A stretch of 64,000 bases of DNA, taken from Bradyrhizobium cytisi (GTDB taxonomy: Bacteria; Pseudomonadota; Alphaproteobacteria; Rhizobiales; Xanthobacteraceae). The notes below the pieces were generated by a model. That model saw only the letters and a list, made by a program, of their open reading frames with translations. It was not told where the DNA came from and did no database searches. The position numbers and the translations under genes are program-made. Positions 1 through 8,735 of this stretch are shown here, piece by piece (within the stretch, counting starts at the first letter, position 1; every line of letters starts with the position of its first letter). The stretch is from positions 1-64,000 of the forward strand of contig NZ_VSSR01000032.1 of the NCBI RefSeq assembly GCF_008123515.1, read 5' to 3'.

Positions 1-4
1 CCCC

Positions 5-138
5 TTGTGGGAGAGGGTGGCTCGCCGCAAAGCGGCGAGACGGGTGAGGGGTCTCTCTCCGCGAGAGCATCGCTCACGATTTGAATTCGCGGAGAGAAAC
101 CCCTCATCCGGCGCTTCGCACCACCTTCTCCCACAAGT
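5..138. repeat. Interspersed inverted repeat (rhizobial RIME-like)
   Basis: Two arms of roughly 50-58 bases, about 5-62 and 91-138, are imperfect reverse complements. The left arm begins TTGTGGGAGAGGGTGG and the right arm ends CCACCTTCTCCCACAA. A smaller hairpin (TCGCCGC-AAA-GCGGCGA, about 22-38) is nested in the left arm. Elements of this type are scattered between genes in rhizobia. It lies just downstream of the lyase gene on the minus strand and may act as a transcription end. Confidence 0.75.
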
Positions 139-168
139 GGAGAAGGGAAGAGCACTGTGCTCGTGGCT

Positions 169-1116
169 TTACGCCGCCTTCGCAGCACTCCCACCGGGCA
201 GGCCCGCCCGCGCCACGCCGCCGTAGAGCTGCTCGTTCGGCATCTCCTCACGCAGAATCTTGCGGACCGCGATCAGCTGCTCCAAATCAATCCCCGTCGC
301 AAAGCCTTTGCTCTCGCAGAGGAACACGAGGTCCTCGAACACGACATTGCCGGTCGCACCGGGCGCGAACGGGCAACCGCCGAGGCCGCCGAGCGAGCCG
401 TCGAGGATGCGCACGCCCTCGTCCAGCGCAGCCGCGGCGTTGGCGATGCCCATGCCGCGGGTGTCATGGAGATGGATGCAGATCGGCTTTGCGCCGGCGA
501 GCTTGACTGCGGCGCGCGACAATTCACCCACCTGCTTCGGTCCGGCATAGCCGACAGTGTCGGCGATCGCGACGAAATCGACGCCGGCCTCAAGGCATTT
601 GTCGACCAGGCGCAGCACCTCTTTCGGATCGACCGCGCCGGTGATCGAGCAGCCCAGCGCCATCGAGATCGCGGCGTTCACGAGCGGCCTGTGGGCGCTG
701 GCGTCGCGCATCCCGCAGAGACGCCTCACATTGGCGATCGCGGAGTCGCGTGAGCGATGTGTGTTGGCCTGGCTGTGCTCTTCGGTCGCCGAGACCACGG
801 AGGCGATCTCGCCGACGCCGGATTCCAGCGCCTCGTTGACCCCGCGCTCGTTGAGCGCAAGCGCGATGCCGTGGGCACCGGGCAGACCTGCCACCGTTCC
901 GATCACATCGCGAACGTCGACAAATTGCGGAAACGTCTTTTCCGGCAGGAACGAGCCGACCTCGAAATGACGCACGCCGGCGGCATATTCCTCGCGCAGC
1001 CAGCGCTGCTTGGCCTCGGTGGACGGAAACTGTTTCACGAGCTGGAGCCCATCGCGCAAGCCGACTTCGCGCAGGCTGACGCGATCCGCGGGGTAAATTG
1101 TCTCGATCCGGCTCAT
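169..1116 (-). CDS. Hydroxymethylglutaryl-CoA lyase family protein
   Basis: A 315-residue TIM-barrel lyase of the HMG-CoA lyase / DRE-TIM family, which cleaves a 3-hydroxy-3-methylacyl-CoA to acetyl-CoA and an oxo-acid. Visible family marks are the catalytic LREVGLRDGLQ segment (Arg21, Asp22), the metal-binding HLHD at 215-218, and a GLGGCPFAPGATGN loop with the conserved Cys248. The ATG at 1116 is chosen because MSRIETIYPADRVSLREVG starts there and forms an ATGA overlap with the preceding CoA-transferase stop, so the two are translationally coupled. Members of this family next to a class III CoA-transferase can also be citramalyl-CoA lyases, so the substrate is uncertain; the lyase fold and chemistry are well supported. 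Confidence 0.9.
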   Translation of the reverse strand: MSRIETIYPADRVSLREVGLRDGLQLVKQFPSTEAKQRWLREEYAAGVRHFEVGSFLPEKTFPQFVDVRDVIGTVAGLPGAHGIALALNERGVNEALESGVGEIASVVSATEEHSQANTHRSRDSAIANVRRLCGMRDASAHRPLVNAAISMALGCSITGAVDPKEVLRLVDKCLEAGVDFVAIADTVGYAGPKQVGELSRAAVKLAGAKPICIHLHDTRGMGIANAAAALDEGVRILDGSLGGLGGCPFAPGATGNVVFEDLVFLCESKGFATGIDLEQLIAVRKILREEMPNEQLYGGVARAGLPGGSAAKAA

Positions 1117-2288
1117 GCGCGCCTCCCAGCGGCTTTTGACGTGACGTCGTTGTTGTCGATCTCGGCGCGAACCGCCGACGTGTCGGCACCGAGCGGCGCG
1201 ACCTTCAGACCTTCGCCGATGTGGCTGCCGTTCCACTCGACCGGTAGCGCCGGCACGCGGAACGGCTTGCCGTCGGCATTGATGTTGTTGACGAGACCGC
1301 CCGGCCGCAGCACATGCGGATCGGTCAAGAGATCCTCGGGACGGTTGATAGGCGAAAAGCAGATGTTGAGCGCGTCGAGCCTTTGCGAAAGCTCTCCGAC
1401 ATTCCGCTGCCGAATGATCTCCGCGACACGCGGAATGATCCGCGACCGCGCCAGGATGCGGTCGGTCGTGGTGCGCAAGGCCGGATCATCAAGGAATTCC
1501 GCAAGGCCGAACTCGCGGCAAAAGCTTTGCCAGTGACCTTCGGTGACGACGCCGATGAAGATGCGCCCGCCGTCTGCGGCATCGAAGATGTCGTAGATCG
1601 GCCAGGCATGCTCGCGCTCCGGCATCGAGCGCGGCTTGTTGCCGGTCATCTCGTAGTCGACCATATGCTGGGCGACCAGGAAGAGGCAGTTCTCGAACAG
1701 GCCGATGCGGATGTCAGCGCCGTCGCGCTTGCCCCCGCGCTTCTGATAGAGCGCGGCCAAAATCGCGATAACGCCGAACATGCCGCCCATGATGTCGTTG
1801 GCCGAGGAGCCGACGCGCTGCGGCTTCTCTTTCGTGCCGGTCATGGCGGCGAGCCCCGACATCATCTGCACCACCTCGTCGAGCGCGGGCCGATGCTCGT
1901 AGGGCCCGGACAGAAAACCCTTGTGGCCGGCGACGATCAGATGCGGATGAAGGCGGCGCAACTCCTCGGTATTCAGCCCCTGCTTCTCGAGCTGACCATC
2001 GCGGAAATTTTCCAGGAACACGTCGGCCGTCTCGAGCAGCCGGTGCATGGTGTCGCGGTCAGCAGGGATCGCTAGATCCAGCACGACGCTGCGCTTGCCA
2101 CGGTTGAACAGCGGAAAGAACGCTGTCCCCATGCCGCCAAGCGTGCGGGTCTTGTCGCCGGCGGGCGGCTCGACCTTGATCACCTCGGCACCGAATTGCG
2201 CGAGGATCATGCCGCAGGTCGGGCCCATGACCATGTGGGTCATCTCGACGACCCGCACGCCCTCAAGCGGCAATCCGGCCTCAATCAT
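1113..2288 (-). CDS. CaiB/BaiF class III CoA-transferase
   Basis: 391 residues, the normal size for formyl-CoA transferase-like (family III) enzymes, which move CoA between carboxylic acids through an aspartyl-CoA adduct. The N-terminus (LEGVRVVEMTHMVMGPTCGM) and the GAEVIKVEPPAGD segment are characteristic. The likely catalytic aspartate is Asp137 in PALDEVVQMMSGL. It precedes and overlaps the lyase gene by four bases, implying that the transferase activates an acid which the lyase then splits. It is divergent from a LysR regulator whose start lies about 100 bases away. The acid itself cannot be read from sequence; citramalate, 3-hydroxy-3-methylglutarate or a related branched acid are candidates. 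Confidence 0.9.
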   Translation of the reverse strand: MIEAGLPLEGVRVVEMTHMVMGPTCGMILAQFGAEVIKVEPPAGDKTRTLGGMGTAFFPLFNRGKRSVVLDLAIPADRDTMHRLLETADVFLENFRDGQLEKQGLNTEELRRLHPHLIVAGHKGFLSGPYEHRPALDEVVQMMSGLAAMTGTKEKPQRVGSSANDIMGGMFGVIAILAALYQKRGGKRDGADIRIGLFENCLFLVAQHMVDYEMTGNKPRSMPEREHAWPIYDIFDAADGGRIFIGVVTEGHWQSFCREFGLAEFLDDPALRTTTDRILARSRIIPRVAEIIRQRNVGELSQRLDALNICFSPINRPEDLLTDPHVLRPGGLVNNINADGKPFRVPALPVEWNGSHIGEGLKVAPLGADTSAVRAEIDNNDVTSKAAGRRA

Positions 2289-2389
2289 GCGTCTCTCCCT
2301 GTTCTTCGCCTCGAAAACTAGGCCTTCACAAGCCTTCTGAAAAATATAATCTATCGAAGATTGCCTTCGTGCTTATAGAACGCTTCGCC
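2289..2389. promoter_or_regulatory. Divergent promoter region with candidate LysR operator
   Basis: The 101 bases between the CoA-transferase and LysR starts are A+T-rich in the middle. They contain a dyad CGAAG-ATTGC-CTTCG (2355-2369) and the 14-mer TATAGAACGCTTCG (2374-2387). The same 14-mer recurs at 3396-3409 in front of the transporter gene. LysR regulators usually bind such divergent regions, so this is a plausible autoregulatory operator. Binding is inferred, not shown. Confidence 0.5.
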
Positions 2390-3316
2390 ATGGATTCACG
2401 CCAGCTCCGTTATTTCATCGCCGTCTACGAGCAGCGGAACCTGTCGCGCGCGGCCGACCAGGTCAGCGTCGCGCAGTCCGCGCTCAGCCATCATATCTCG
2501 AACCTGGAAGCCGAGTTCGCAACGCGCTTGTTCGAGCGCAAGCCGCGCGGAATGGAACCGACGGCGGCGGGCGAGCGGCTCTACGAACATGCCCGCATCA
2601 TCCTGCGCGCGATGACCGAGGCCGAGACCGAGGTGCGTGAGGGCGCGCGCGTCATCGCCGGCAATATCTCGATCGGCATGGCCAATTCCGCCGTCAAGGC
2701 GATCGGCGTGGCCCTGATGCGTACGGTGCTCTCCCAATATCCCAAGCTGAAGCTGTCGCTCACCGAAAGCATGTCCGGCGCGACGCTGATGCATCTGATG
2801 GCGTCCAACGTCGATTTGGCGCTGGTCTACAATCCACCGTCGGAGAAGGAGCTGATCGCCGAACCGGTGCTGGAAGAGGAGATGTTCTGTGTCGGCATTC
2901 CGAAGCTGGTGGGCAGGAGCAAGGCCCCGATCCGGTTCGAGGAGCTGAGCAGATTGCCGCTGATCCTGTTGCGCTACGGCCTCTCCTCGCGCGCGCTGCT
3001 GGATGATCCGGTGCTGCTCAAGCGCCTGGAGGCGAACGCTATCCTGCACGCCAACTCGATCACCGGCATGACCGGCGCGCTGGTGGAGGGGCTCGGCTGT
3101 GCCATCGCCACAAAGCTGTTCGCGCGGGAGGAGCTGGACGCCGGCCGCCTGGTCGCGCGCGAGGTGGTCGCGCCAAAACTGATCCGCACGCTGTATCTGT
3201 GCCGCCTGCGCAACCGCCCGATGACCTATGCGATGGAAGAGATGAGCCGCCTGATGCTCGCCCTGATCGCCGAGCAGGTCCGCAGCGGCGGCTGGCAAGC
3301 GACATTGGTGGGGTAG
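2390..3316 (+). CDS. LysR-family transcriptional regulator
   Basis: 308 residues. An N-terminal winged helix-turn-helix is clear (MDSRQLRYFIAVYEQRNLSR, then AADQVSVAQSALSHHISNLE) and is followed by a periplasmic-binding-like effector domain. The ATG at 2390 matches the usual LysR start; an upstream in-frame start at 2369 would add seven atypical residues. It is divergent from the CoA-transferase/lyase pair and is followed, on the same strand, by an MFS transporter. The likely role is to sense the transported or activated acid and control both units. The candidate operator ends three bases before its start codon, fitting autorepression. Confidence 0.9.
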   Translation: MDSRQLRYFIAVYEQRNLSRAADQVSVAQSALSHHISNLEAEFATRLFERKPRGMEPTAAGERLYEHARIILRAMTEAETEVREGARVIAGNISIGMANSAVKAIGVALMRTVLSQYPKLKLSLTESMSGATLMHLMASNVDLALVYNPPSEKELIAEPVLEEEMFCVGIPKLVGRSKAPIRFEELSRLPLILLRYGLSSRALLDDPVLLKRLEANAILHANSITGMTGALVEGLGCAIATKLFAREELDAGRLVAREVVAPKLIRTLYLCRLRNRPMTYAMEEMSRLMLALIAEQVRSGGWQATLVG

Positions 3317-3395
3317 AGCGGCGGCGCTGCTGTCCCCTCTCGCTGTTCTTACGGGGAGCACACGGGGAGAGGCGAAGAACACGCGAGTTCGAAAA

Positions 3396-3421
3396 TATAG
3401 AACGCTTCGATCGATATGTTC
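3396..3421 (+). promoter_or_regulatory. Second copy of the candidate LysR motif, upstream of the MFS gene
   Basis: TATAGAACGCTTCG at 3396-3409 is identical to 2374-2387. Here it extends into a loose dyad GAAC (3400-3403) ... GTTC (3418-3421) around CGATCGAT. It lies about 120 bases before the transporter start, consistent with a shared regulator binding both places. Confidence 0.45.
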
Positions 3422-3538
3422 GTCTGGATTTCTGGCTTCGGCCGGCCAACATAGCGCGGTCCGGCAAGGCTCGCGAGAAAAAGACAGAGATGAGTCGCCG
3501 GGAACCGCGCGCGATCCGCGCGCCACGGGGAGGACATC

Positions 3539-4954
3539 ATGAGCGTTGTCGGCATCGACACGGGCTTTGAGCTCGGCACTGCACCATCCGGACCGGACGA
3601 GATCTCGCGACGGCTCGAGGCGATGCCGGCGACGGGCTATGTCTGGCGCCTCGTCATCCTGCTCTCGCTCGGCGGCTGCTTCGAGGTCTACGATCTGTTC
3701 CTGACCGGCTACATCGCGCCGGGGCTGAGCCGCAGCGGATTGCTCTCGACGACGACCACGGCCTTCTTCGGCTTCTCCGGCATCGGCGCCTTCGTCGCCG
3801 CGACGTTCGCCGGGCTGTTCGTCGGCACCTTCTTCCTCGGCTTCCTCGCCGACCGTTTCGGCCGCCGCGCAATTTTCACCTACGCGCTGCTCGGTTACAG
3901 CGCAGCGTCCGTGATCATGGCCTGCCAAGCCTCCTCGGAAGGCCTGCTGTTCTGGCGCTTCCTCGCCGGCATCGGCATTGGCGTCGAGGTCATCACCATC
4001 GACGCTTATATCACCGAGCTGGTGCCGAGCCGGGTGCGCGGGCGCGCCTTTGCGGTCAACCAGTCGATCATGTTCGTTGCCGTGCCGGTCGTCGCCTTTG
4101 TCGCCTGGTGGCTGGTGCCGCTCGCGCCCTACGGTGTCGAGGGCTGGCGCTGGGTGGTGCTGATCGGCGCCGCCGCCAGCATGATTATCTGGGTGGTAAG
4201 ACTGTTCGTGCCCGAGAGTCCGCTCTGGCTCGCGCGTCATGGCCGCACCGAGGAGGCGTTCAGGATTCTCGCGACGCTGGAAGCCAGGGGCGGGGCCGCC
4301 GCGCCGGGCCCCTCAGCCTTGCTCGCGCGGCCGGCGGCGCAAACAGCCGCGCGCATCAACTTCGCCGATCTGTTCCGTCCGCCCTATCTGTCGCTCGTCA
4401 TCCTCTTCATGGTGTTCAACCTGTGCCAGGCCTTCGGCTTCTATGGCTTCGCCAATTGGGTGCCGACGCTGCTGGTCGAGAAGGGGATCACCATCACCAA
4501 GAGCCTGCAATATTCCTTCATCATCGCCTTCGCCTATCCGATCGCACCGCTGCTGGCCGCAAGCTTCGCCGACCGATACGAACGCCGATGGATCATCGCC
4601 GGTGCCTGCATCGCCATCATCGCCTTCGGCTTGGCGTTCGCGCAATTGACCGAGCCTGGACTGCTGATCGTCTGCGGCGTGCTGCTGACGGCCTGCAACA
4701 CGACGATGTCCTACGCCTATCACGCCTACCAGACAGAAGTGTTTCCAACCCAGATCCGTGCGCGGGCGTCCGGCCTCGTCTATTCCATGAGCCGGCTGAG
4801 CGCGACGTTCTCCGGATTCATCGTCGCCTACATGCTGAAGGAGGCCGGCGTCGTCGGCGTGTTCGGCCTGATCACCGTGGCAATGCTGATCGTGGTGATC
4901 GCGATGGCGCTGTTCGGCCCCAACGTGCGCGGCAAGGCGCTGGACACGATGTGA
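3539..4954 (+). CDS. MFS transporter (metabolite:H+ symporter type)
   Basis: 471 residues with about twelve hydrophobic segments, the length of a single-polypeptide MFS carrier. The signature loop between helices 2 and 3 is GFLADRFGRR (about 101-110), and a related ADRYERR loop follows helix 8, as in sugar and organic-acid symporters of the inner membrane. A strong ribosome site, GGGGAGGA (3527-3534), supports the ATG at 3539. It follows the LysR gene and shares its upstream motif, so it probably imports the acid handled by the CoA-transferase and lyase. The exact substrate cannot be read from sequence. Confidence 0.88.
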   Translation: MSVVGIDTGFELGTAPSGPDEISRRLEAMPATGYVWRLVILLSLGGCFEVYDLFLTGYIAPGLSRSGLLSTTTTAFFGFSGIGAFVAATFAGLFVGTFFLGFLADRFGRRAIFTYALLGYSAASVIMACQASSEGLLFWRFLAGIGIGVEVITIDAYITELVPSRVRGRAFAVNQSIMFVAVPVVAFVAWWLVPLAPYGVEGWRWVVLIGAAASMIIWVVRLFVPESPLWLARHGRTEEAFRILATLEARGGAAAPGPSALLARPAAQTAARINFADLFRPPYLSLVILFMVFNLCQAFGFYGFANWVPTLLVEKGITITKSLQYSFIIAFAYPIAPLLAASFADRYERRWIIAGACIAIIAFGLAFAQLTEPGLLIVCGVLLTACNTTMSYAYHAYQTEVFPTQIRARASGLVYSMSRLSATFSGFIVAYMLKEAGVVGVFGLITVAMLIVVIAMALFGPNVRGKALDTM

Positions 4955-5118
4955 CTCCGGTGGCTCGCGATCCGCAACGTCTCCGACCCGCAGATCAAGG
5001 CTGAGGCACGCTGAAGCAGCAGGAGCAGGTGGCCGCCCAGATCTACAAGGGGTTCGGCCGCTGGAGCACGGTCTGCAGCGCCATCACGTGTTGGGCGAGT
5101 ATCGTGGCGGAGCCATAA
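4955..5118 (+). pseudogene. Possible C-terminal gene remnant with a frameshift
   Basis: Right after the transporter stop, two adjoining frames read like protein. Frame one (4955-5014) gives LRWLAIRNVSDPQIKAEAR then a stop. A second frame (from about 5005) gives GTLKQQEQVAAQIYKGFGR and runs on to a TAA at 5116-5118. Together they look like one protein tail broken by a frameshift. There is no start codon or ribosome site. The text is reminiscent of phosphorylase-superfamily C-termini, but this is only an impression. Confidence 0.35.
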
Positions 5119-5202
5119 GCCGCGGCCGCCCACGGGTCAGCCTCTCTTGCCGAAGCCGCCCGGGGTGTCTACCTCTCGCGGGTGGTTTCGTGAGAGGTTC
5201 CC

Positions 5203-5943
5203 ATGCTGGATGCCGCCGTCAAGGCGCTGTCGCAAATGATATCGCCGCCAATGCGCTCGATCCTGTGGCGGTCGATCGGGCTTGCACTGGTGCTGATCGT
5301 CGTGCTGGCGATCGGGTTGCAGCGGCTGCTGAGCTGGTTCGCGACCTATGGCGAGGTCTGGCTGGAAGGCCTGCTCGGGCCGAGCTGGCACTCGTCGCTA
5401 GAGGTGCTCGCCTGGATCATCTCGATTGCGGCCGGTCTTGGCGTCGTGTTCGGCAGTGTGTTCCTGATGCCCGCCATCACCTCACTGGTTGCAAGCCTGT
5501 TCGTCGACGACGTCGCCGACATCGTCGAGCGCGAATATTATCCCGCCGAGCGGCCGGGCAGCGCGCTGCCGTTCAACCAGGCGATCCTAGAGGGCATCAA
5601 GACCGCACTGCTGACCATCGTGGTGTATCTGATCGCGCTACCGTTCGTGTTCCTGGCCGGCGCCGGCTTCCTGATCTTCTTCCTCGCCGCCGCCTGGCTC
5701 TTGGGCCGCGAATATTTCGAGCTCGCAGCGATGCGCTTCCGCTCGCCGGAAGACGCCAAGGCAATGCGGCGCGACAACGCCGCGACGATCTTCACCGCAG
5801 GCCTCTTCATCGCGGCCTTCGTCTCGATCCCGGTCGTCAACCTGGCGACGCCGATCTTCGGCATGGCCTTCATGGTCCACATGCACAAGCGCCTGTCCGG
5901 GTCGCGGCCCGAGCTGATCGCGCCCGCGCGGCAGACACGGTGA
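5203..5943 (+). CDS. EI24 / CysZ-like integral membrane protein
   Basis: 246 residues with a basic N-terminus, four to five hydrophobic stretches (about 22-42, 65-95, 130-165, 190-215) and a conserved central part (LPFNQAILEGIKTALLTIVV, later LGREYFELAAMRF) typical of the EI24/CysZ family. CysZ members take part in sulfate uptake; others have no assigned role. The ATG at 5203 follows GAGAGGTTCCC, an acceptable ribosome site. The gene ends six bases before the stop of a convergent efflux gene and has no sulfur-assimilation neighbour, so a sulfate role should not be assumed. Confidence 0.75.
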   Translation: MLDAAVKALSQMISPPMRSILWRSIGLALVLIVVLAIGLQRLLSWFATYGEVWLEGLLGPSWHSSLEVLAWIISIAAGLGVVFGSVFLMPAITSLVASLFVDDVADIVEREYYPAERPGSALPFNQAILEGIKTALLTIVVYLIALPFVFLAGAGFLIFFLAAAWLLGREYFELAAMRFRSPEDAKAMRRDNAATIFTAGLFIAAFVSIPVVNLATPIFGMAFMVHMHKRLSGSRPELIAPARQTR

Positions 5944-5949
5944 CGGAGA

Positions 5950-7578
5950 TTACGCGACCTTCACCCCGCACTTTCGCAGCAGCATCTTGGCGAAGCCGAA
6001 CGGCGCCGGGGTGAACGGGCCCGGCGGCGCGCGGGTGATCAGGGCGATGAAGCCGAGCGCGGCCATGGCCAGCCAGAAACAGAGCCAGAAGCCGTCGATA
6101 TAGGCGAGCACGTTGGCCTCGCGCGCGACGAAGCTCGCGAGCGTGCCGACCGCGCGCGCCGACGCCGAGCCGGCACCGTGGGCGGCGAAGTGATCGGCAA
6201 GCTGCTTCAGCGCGCGCACCACATTGACGTCGCCGATTTCGAGGTTCTGGCCGAGATAGAAGGAATGGATCTGCTCGCGGACGCGCAGCCACGTTCCCAT
6301 CAGGGCCACGCCGATCTCGGCGCCGCCCAGCCGCATGATCTGGATATAGGCGGCAAACGAGGTCGCGCGGCTCGGATCGGAATTGGACAACGCGATGATG
6401 ATGAGCGGCAGCAGCGTCGTCGACTGGCCGACGGCCTGCAGCAGGACGATGCCGACAAAATCCTCGCGCGCCCAGTCATGAGTAAGCTGGGTGCCCCAGA
6501 GATTGGCAGCCGCGAAACAGGCAAATCCCAGCACCGTCACCGCGCGCGCATCGAAATGGCGGAGCAGCCAGATCGAAACAGGCACCAGCACGAACATCGG
6601 CAGCGCGCCATAGGTGAGCAGCAACAGCCCGCTCTGCTCCGGCCTTAGCAGAACGACGTTGCCGAGGAAGTTCGGCACCAGCGACGAGTTGGAGAGCGAG
6701 GTCAGCGTGTAGAGCAGGATCACCACCAGTGACAGCCCGATATTGCGCGAGAACAGCACGTTCACATGCGCCCAGGGCTGCCGCACCAGCGACTCGTTGA
6801 GGAGGAAAGCCACGAACAGCACGCCGCCGCCGACCAGCAACGCCATCACCGTGCCGGAGCCGAGCCAGTCCAGGCGATTGCCCTGATCGAGCCCGGCATA
6901 GATCATCCCGACGGAGGCGCCGAGCAGCAGCATGCCGCCCCAGTCGGCCTCGCGCAGCAGCGCGCGATTGACCGGCTCGTTCGGCGTGCCCAGATAGACC
7001 ATCAGGCCCATCAGCGGCGCGATCAGGACGCTCTGCCAATACAGCCACTGCCAGCCGAGATGATCGACATAGAAGCCGACCAGCGAGGTCGATGAGTCCA
7101 AGGCAAAGCCGACGCGGATCGAATAAAGCGCGATCGCCGGCAGCCACCAGCGGATCGGCAGATTGCGGAACACGATCATCAGCGTCGCCGGCACGAAGGT
7201 GCCGAGCAGCAGGCCATGCACGACGCTGAGCGCGATCAGGGTCGGATAATCGCGCACGAAGGGAACGATCAGCGAAACGACGGCATAGACAAGACTCGGG
7301 ATGCCGAGCACGCGGCGCAGGCCAAACACGGTCGCAAGCCACGCCACCGCGGGTGCGATGAAGATCTGCGAGCCGATGCCGGCGGTGGAGAGCCAGGCGC
7401 CCTCGTCGAAGGTAAGCCCGAATGCGCCGCGCAGATCGGGCAGGCCGACCGTGGTCAGCCGGCTGTCGAAATTGGCCAGGAACGAGCCGAGCAGGACGGC
7501 CGCGACCGCGAACAGCGGCTGCGCCGCAATGCTGCCGCGCGAGACCGGTCCACGGCCGGCGTCGTCATTTCCCGCCAT
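5950..7578 (-). CDS. DHA2-family MFS efflux transporter (EmrB-like)
   Basis: 542 residues with about fourteen predicted transmembrane segments. The first-helix motif NFDSRLTTVGLPDLRGAFGL is the DHA2 (QacA/EmrB) type, in which an acidic residue sits in helix 1. The start overlaps the end of the upstream HlyD-family gene by 14 bases, so the pair is translationally coupled, as in emrAB. Together they would form an inner-membrane pump with a periplasmic adaptor exporting toxic compounds; an outer-membrane TolC-like partner is not encoded nearby. No regulator is adjacent. The substrate is unknown. Confidence 0.9.
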   Translation of the reverse strand: MAGNDDAGRGPVSRGSIAAQPLFAVAAVLLGSFLANFDSRLTTVGLPDLRGAFGLTFDEGAWLSTAGIGSQIFIAPAVAWLATVFGLRRVLGIPSLVYAVVSLIVPFVRDYPTLIALSVVHGLLLGTFVPATLMIVFRNLPIRWWLPAIALYSIRVGFALDSSTSLVGFYVDHLGWQWLYWQSVLIAPLMGLMVYLGTPNEPVNRALLREADWGGMLLLGASVGMIYAGLDQGNRLDWLGSGTVMALLVGGGVLFVAFLLNESLVRQPWAHVNVLFSRNIGLSLVVILLYTLTSLSNSSLVPNFLGNVVLLRPEQSGLLLLTYGALPMFVLVPVSIWLLRHFDARAVTVLGFACFAAANLWGTQLTHDWAREDFVGIVLLQAVGQSTTLLPLIIIALSNSDPSRATSFAAYIQIMRLGGAEIGVALMGTWLRVREQIHSFYLGQNLEIGDVNVVRALKQLADHFAAHGAGSASARAVGTLASFVAREANVLAYIDGFWLCFWLAMAALGFIALITRAPPGPFTPAPFGFAKMLLRKCGVKVA

Positions 7579-8698
7579 TCGCGTCCTTCGTGTCGATGCT
7601 GGTCACGACGGACATGCCCGGCACGAGCCGCGCCAGCAAGGGCTGATTGTCGTCGAACTGGATGCGCACGGGAATGCGCTGCACGACCTTGGTGAAATTG
7701 CCGGTCGCATTATCAGGCGGCAGCAGCGCGACCTGCGCACCGGTCGCGGGTGCGATACGCTCGACCCTGCCGCGCAGCTTCTCGCGCGGGAAACTGTCGA
7801 CGGTGATCTCGACCGGCTGGCCCGGCTCGACGTGCGTGAGCTGGGTCTCCTTGTAATTCGCGATCACATAGACCTGTGGCAGCGGCACCACGTTGATGAG
7901 GTTGGTCCCGATGTTGACGTAGTCGCCGGGCTGCACCTGGCGCTCACCGACGACGCCGTCGAACGGCGCGGTGATCCTGGTGTAGCCGAGCTTGAGCTTG
8001 ACGCTTGCCAGCGTCGCCTTGGTGGCGTCGAGATCGGCGGCGCGCTGCTTCTTCGTGCCTTGCAGGACCTCGAGCTGATGCTGCTGGGCCGCGATCACCG
8101 CGCGGCTCGCGCGCACATCGGCCTGCGCCTTGGCGAGGCCCGCGACCGCCTGCTCAAGCCGCTGCCGCGTGCCGGCTTCGGACTGCGACAGCGATTGCTG
8201 GCGCTCCTGCTCCTGCTTGGCTTCGACTTCGAGCGCCTCGGCCGACAGGCGCGAAGCCTCGGCCTGGGCGATCGTCGCATATTGCAGCTCGATCTGGTTG
8301 GCGAGATTGTCGAGCACGGCTTGCGCGGCGGCCACGGCCGCCTCGGACTGCGCGACCTGGGCCTGGTAATCGGCGGGATCGATCTGGATCAGGAGGTCGC
8401 CGGCCTTGACGCGCTGGAAGTCGGTCACGGCGACAGTCAGCACCTCGCCGGAGACACGGCTTGCAAGCCGCGTCAGCTCGGCGCGCACATAGGCGTCATT
8501 GGTAGTCTGGACCACGGCATTGCCGACCCATTCGTCGAACCGCAACGTCGCCAGCGCGACGAAGGCGAGCGCAACGATCACGGCAAGCAGCGGGATCGCG
8601 AGCCGGCTCCAGAGCGAGCTCGCCGGCCGCTGCGTCGGTTTGGGCGGCGGAGCCGGTGTGGCGGTCGGCGACGGCGAAACTTGTTCCTGCTGACTCAC
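7565..8698 (-). CDS. HlyD/EmrA-family membrane fusion protein
   Basis: 377 residues. A short proline-rich cytoplasmic tail is followed by one transmembrane helix (about 33-52), a biotinyl-lipoyl-like half-motif (VSGEVLTVAVTDFQRVKAGD), a long alpha-helical hairpin rich in Ala, Gln and Glu (about 110-215), and a beta-barrel segment (ITAPFDGVVGERQVQPGDYV). This is the standard periplasmic adaptor of tripartite efflux systems. It precedes and overlaps the DHA2 transporter, giving an EmrA-EmrB type operon. Confidence 0.9.
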   Translation of the reverse strand: MSQQEQVSPSPTATPAPPPKPTQRPASSLWSRLAIPLLAVIVALAFVALATLRFDEWVGNAVVQTTNDAYVRAELTRLASRVSGEVLTVAVTDFQRVKAGDLLIQIDPADYQAQVAQSEAAVAAAQAVLDNLANQIELQYATIAQAEASRLSAEALEVEAKQEQERQQSLSQSEAGTRQRLEQAVAGLAKAQADVRASRAVIAAQQHQLEVLQGTKKQRAADLDATKATLASVKLKLGYTRITAPFDGVVGERQVQPGDYVNIGTNLINVVPLPQVYVIANYKETQLTHVEPGQPVEITVDSFPREKLRGRVERIAPATGAQVALLPPDNATGNFTKVVQRIPVRIQFDDNQPLLARLVPGMSVVTSIDTKDANGGK

Positions 8699-8735
8699 GA
8701 TGGTCCCCCAAAACCCCTTTGCCCGAGCGCCATGC

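Noticed and set aside
3317..3395. Possible further dispersed repeat between LysR and the MFS gene (CTGTTCTT...AAGAACA).
   Set aside because: The arms match only partly and no clear partner was seen in the window; too weak to list as a repeat.
2396..4240. A 614-codon minus-strand frame across the LysR and MFS genes.
   Set aside because: Composition is His/Arg/Asp-rich with no hydrophobic core, typical of a shadow frame, and both plus-strand genes are clear.
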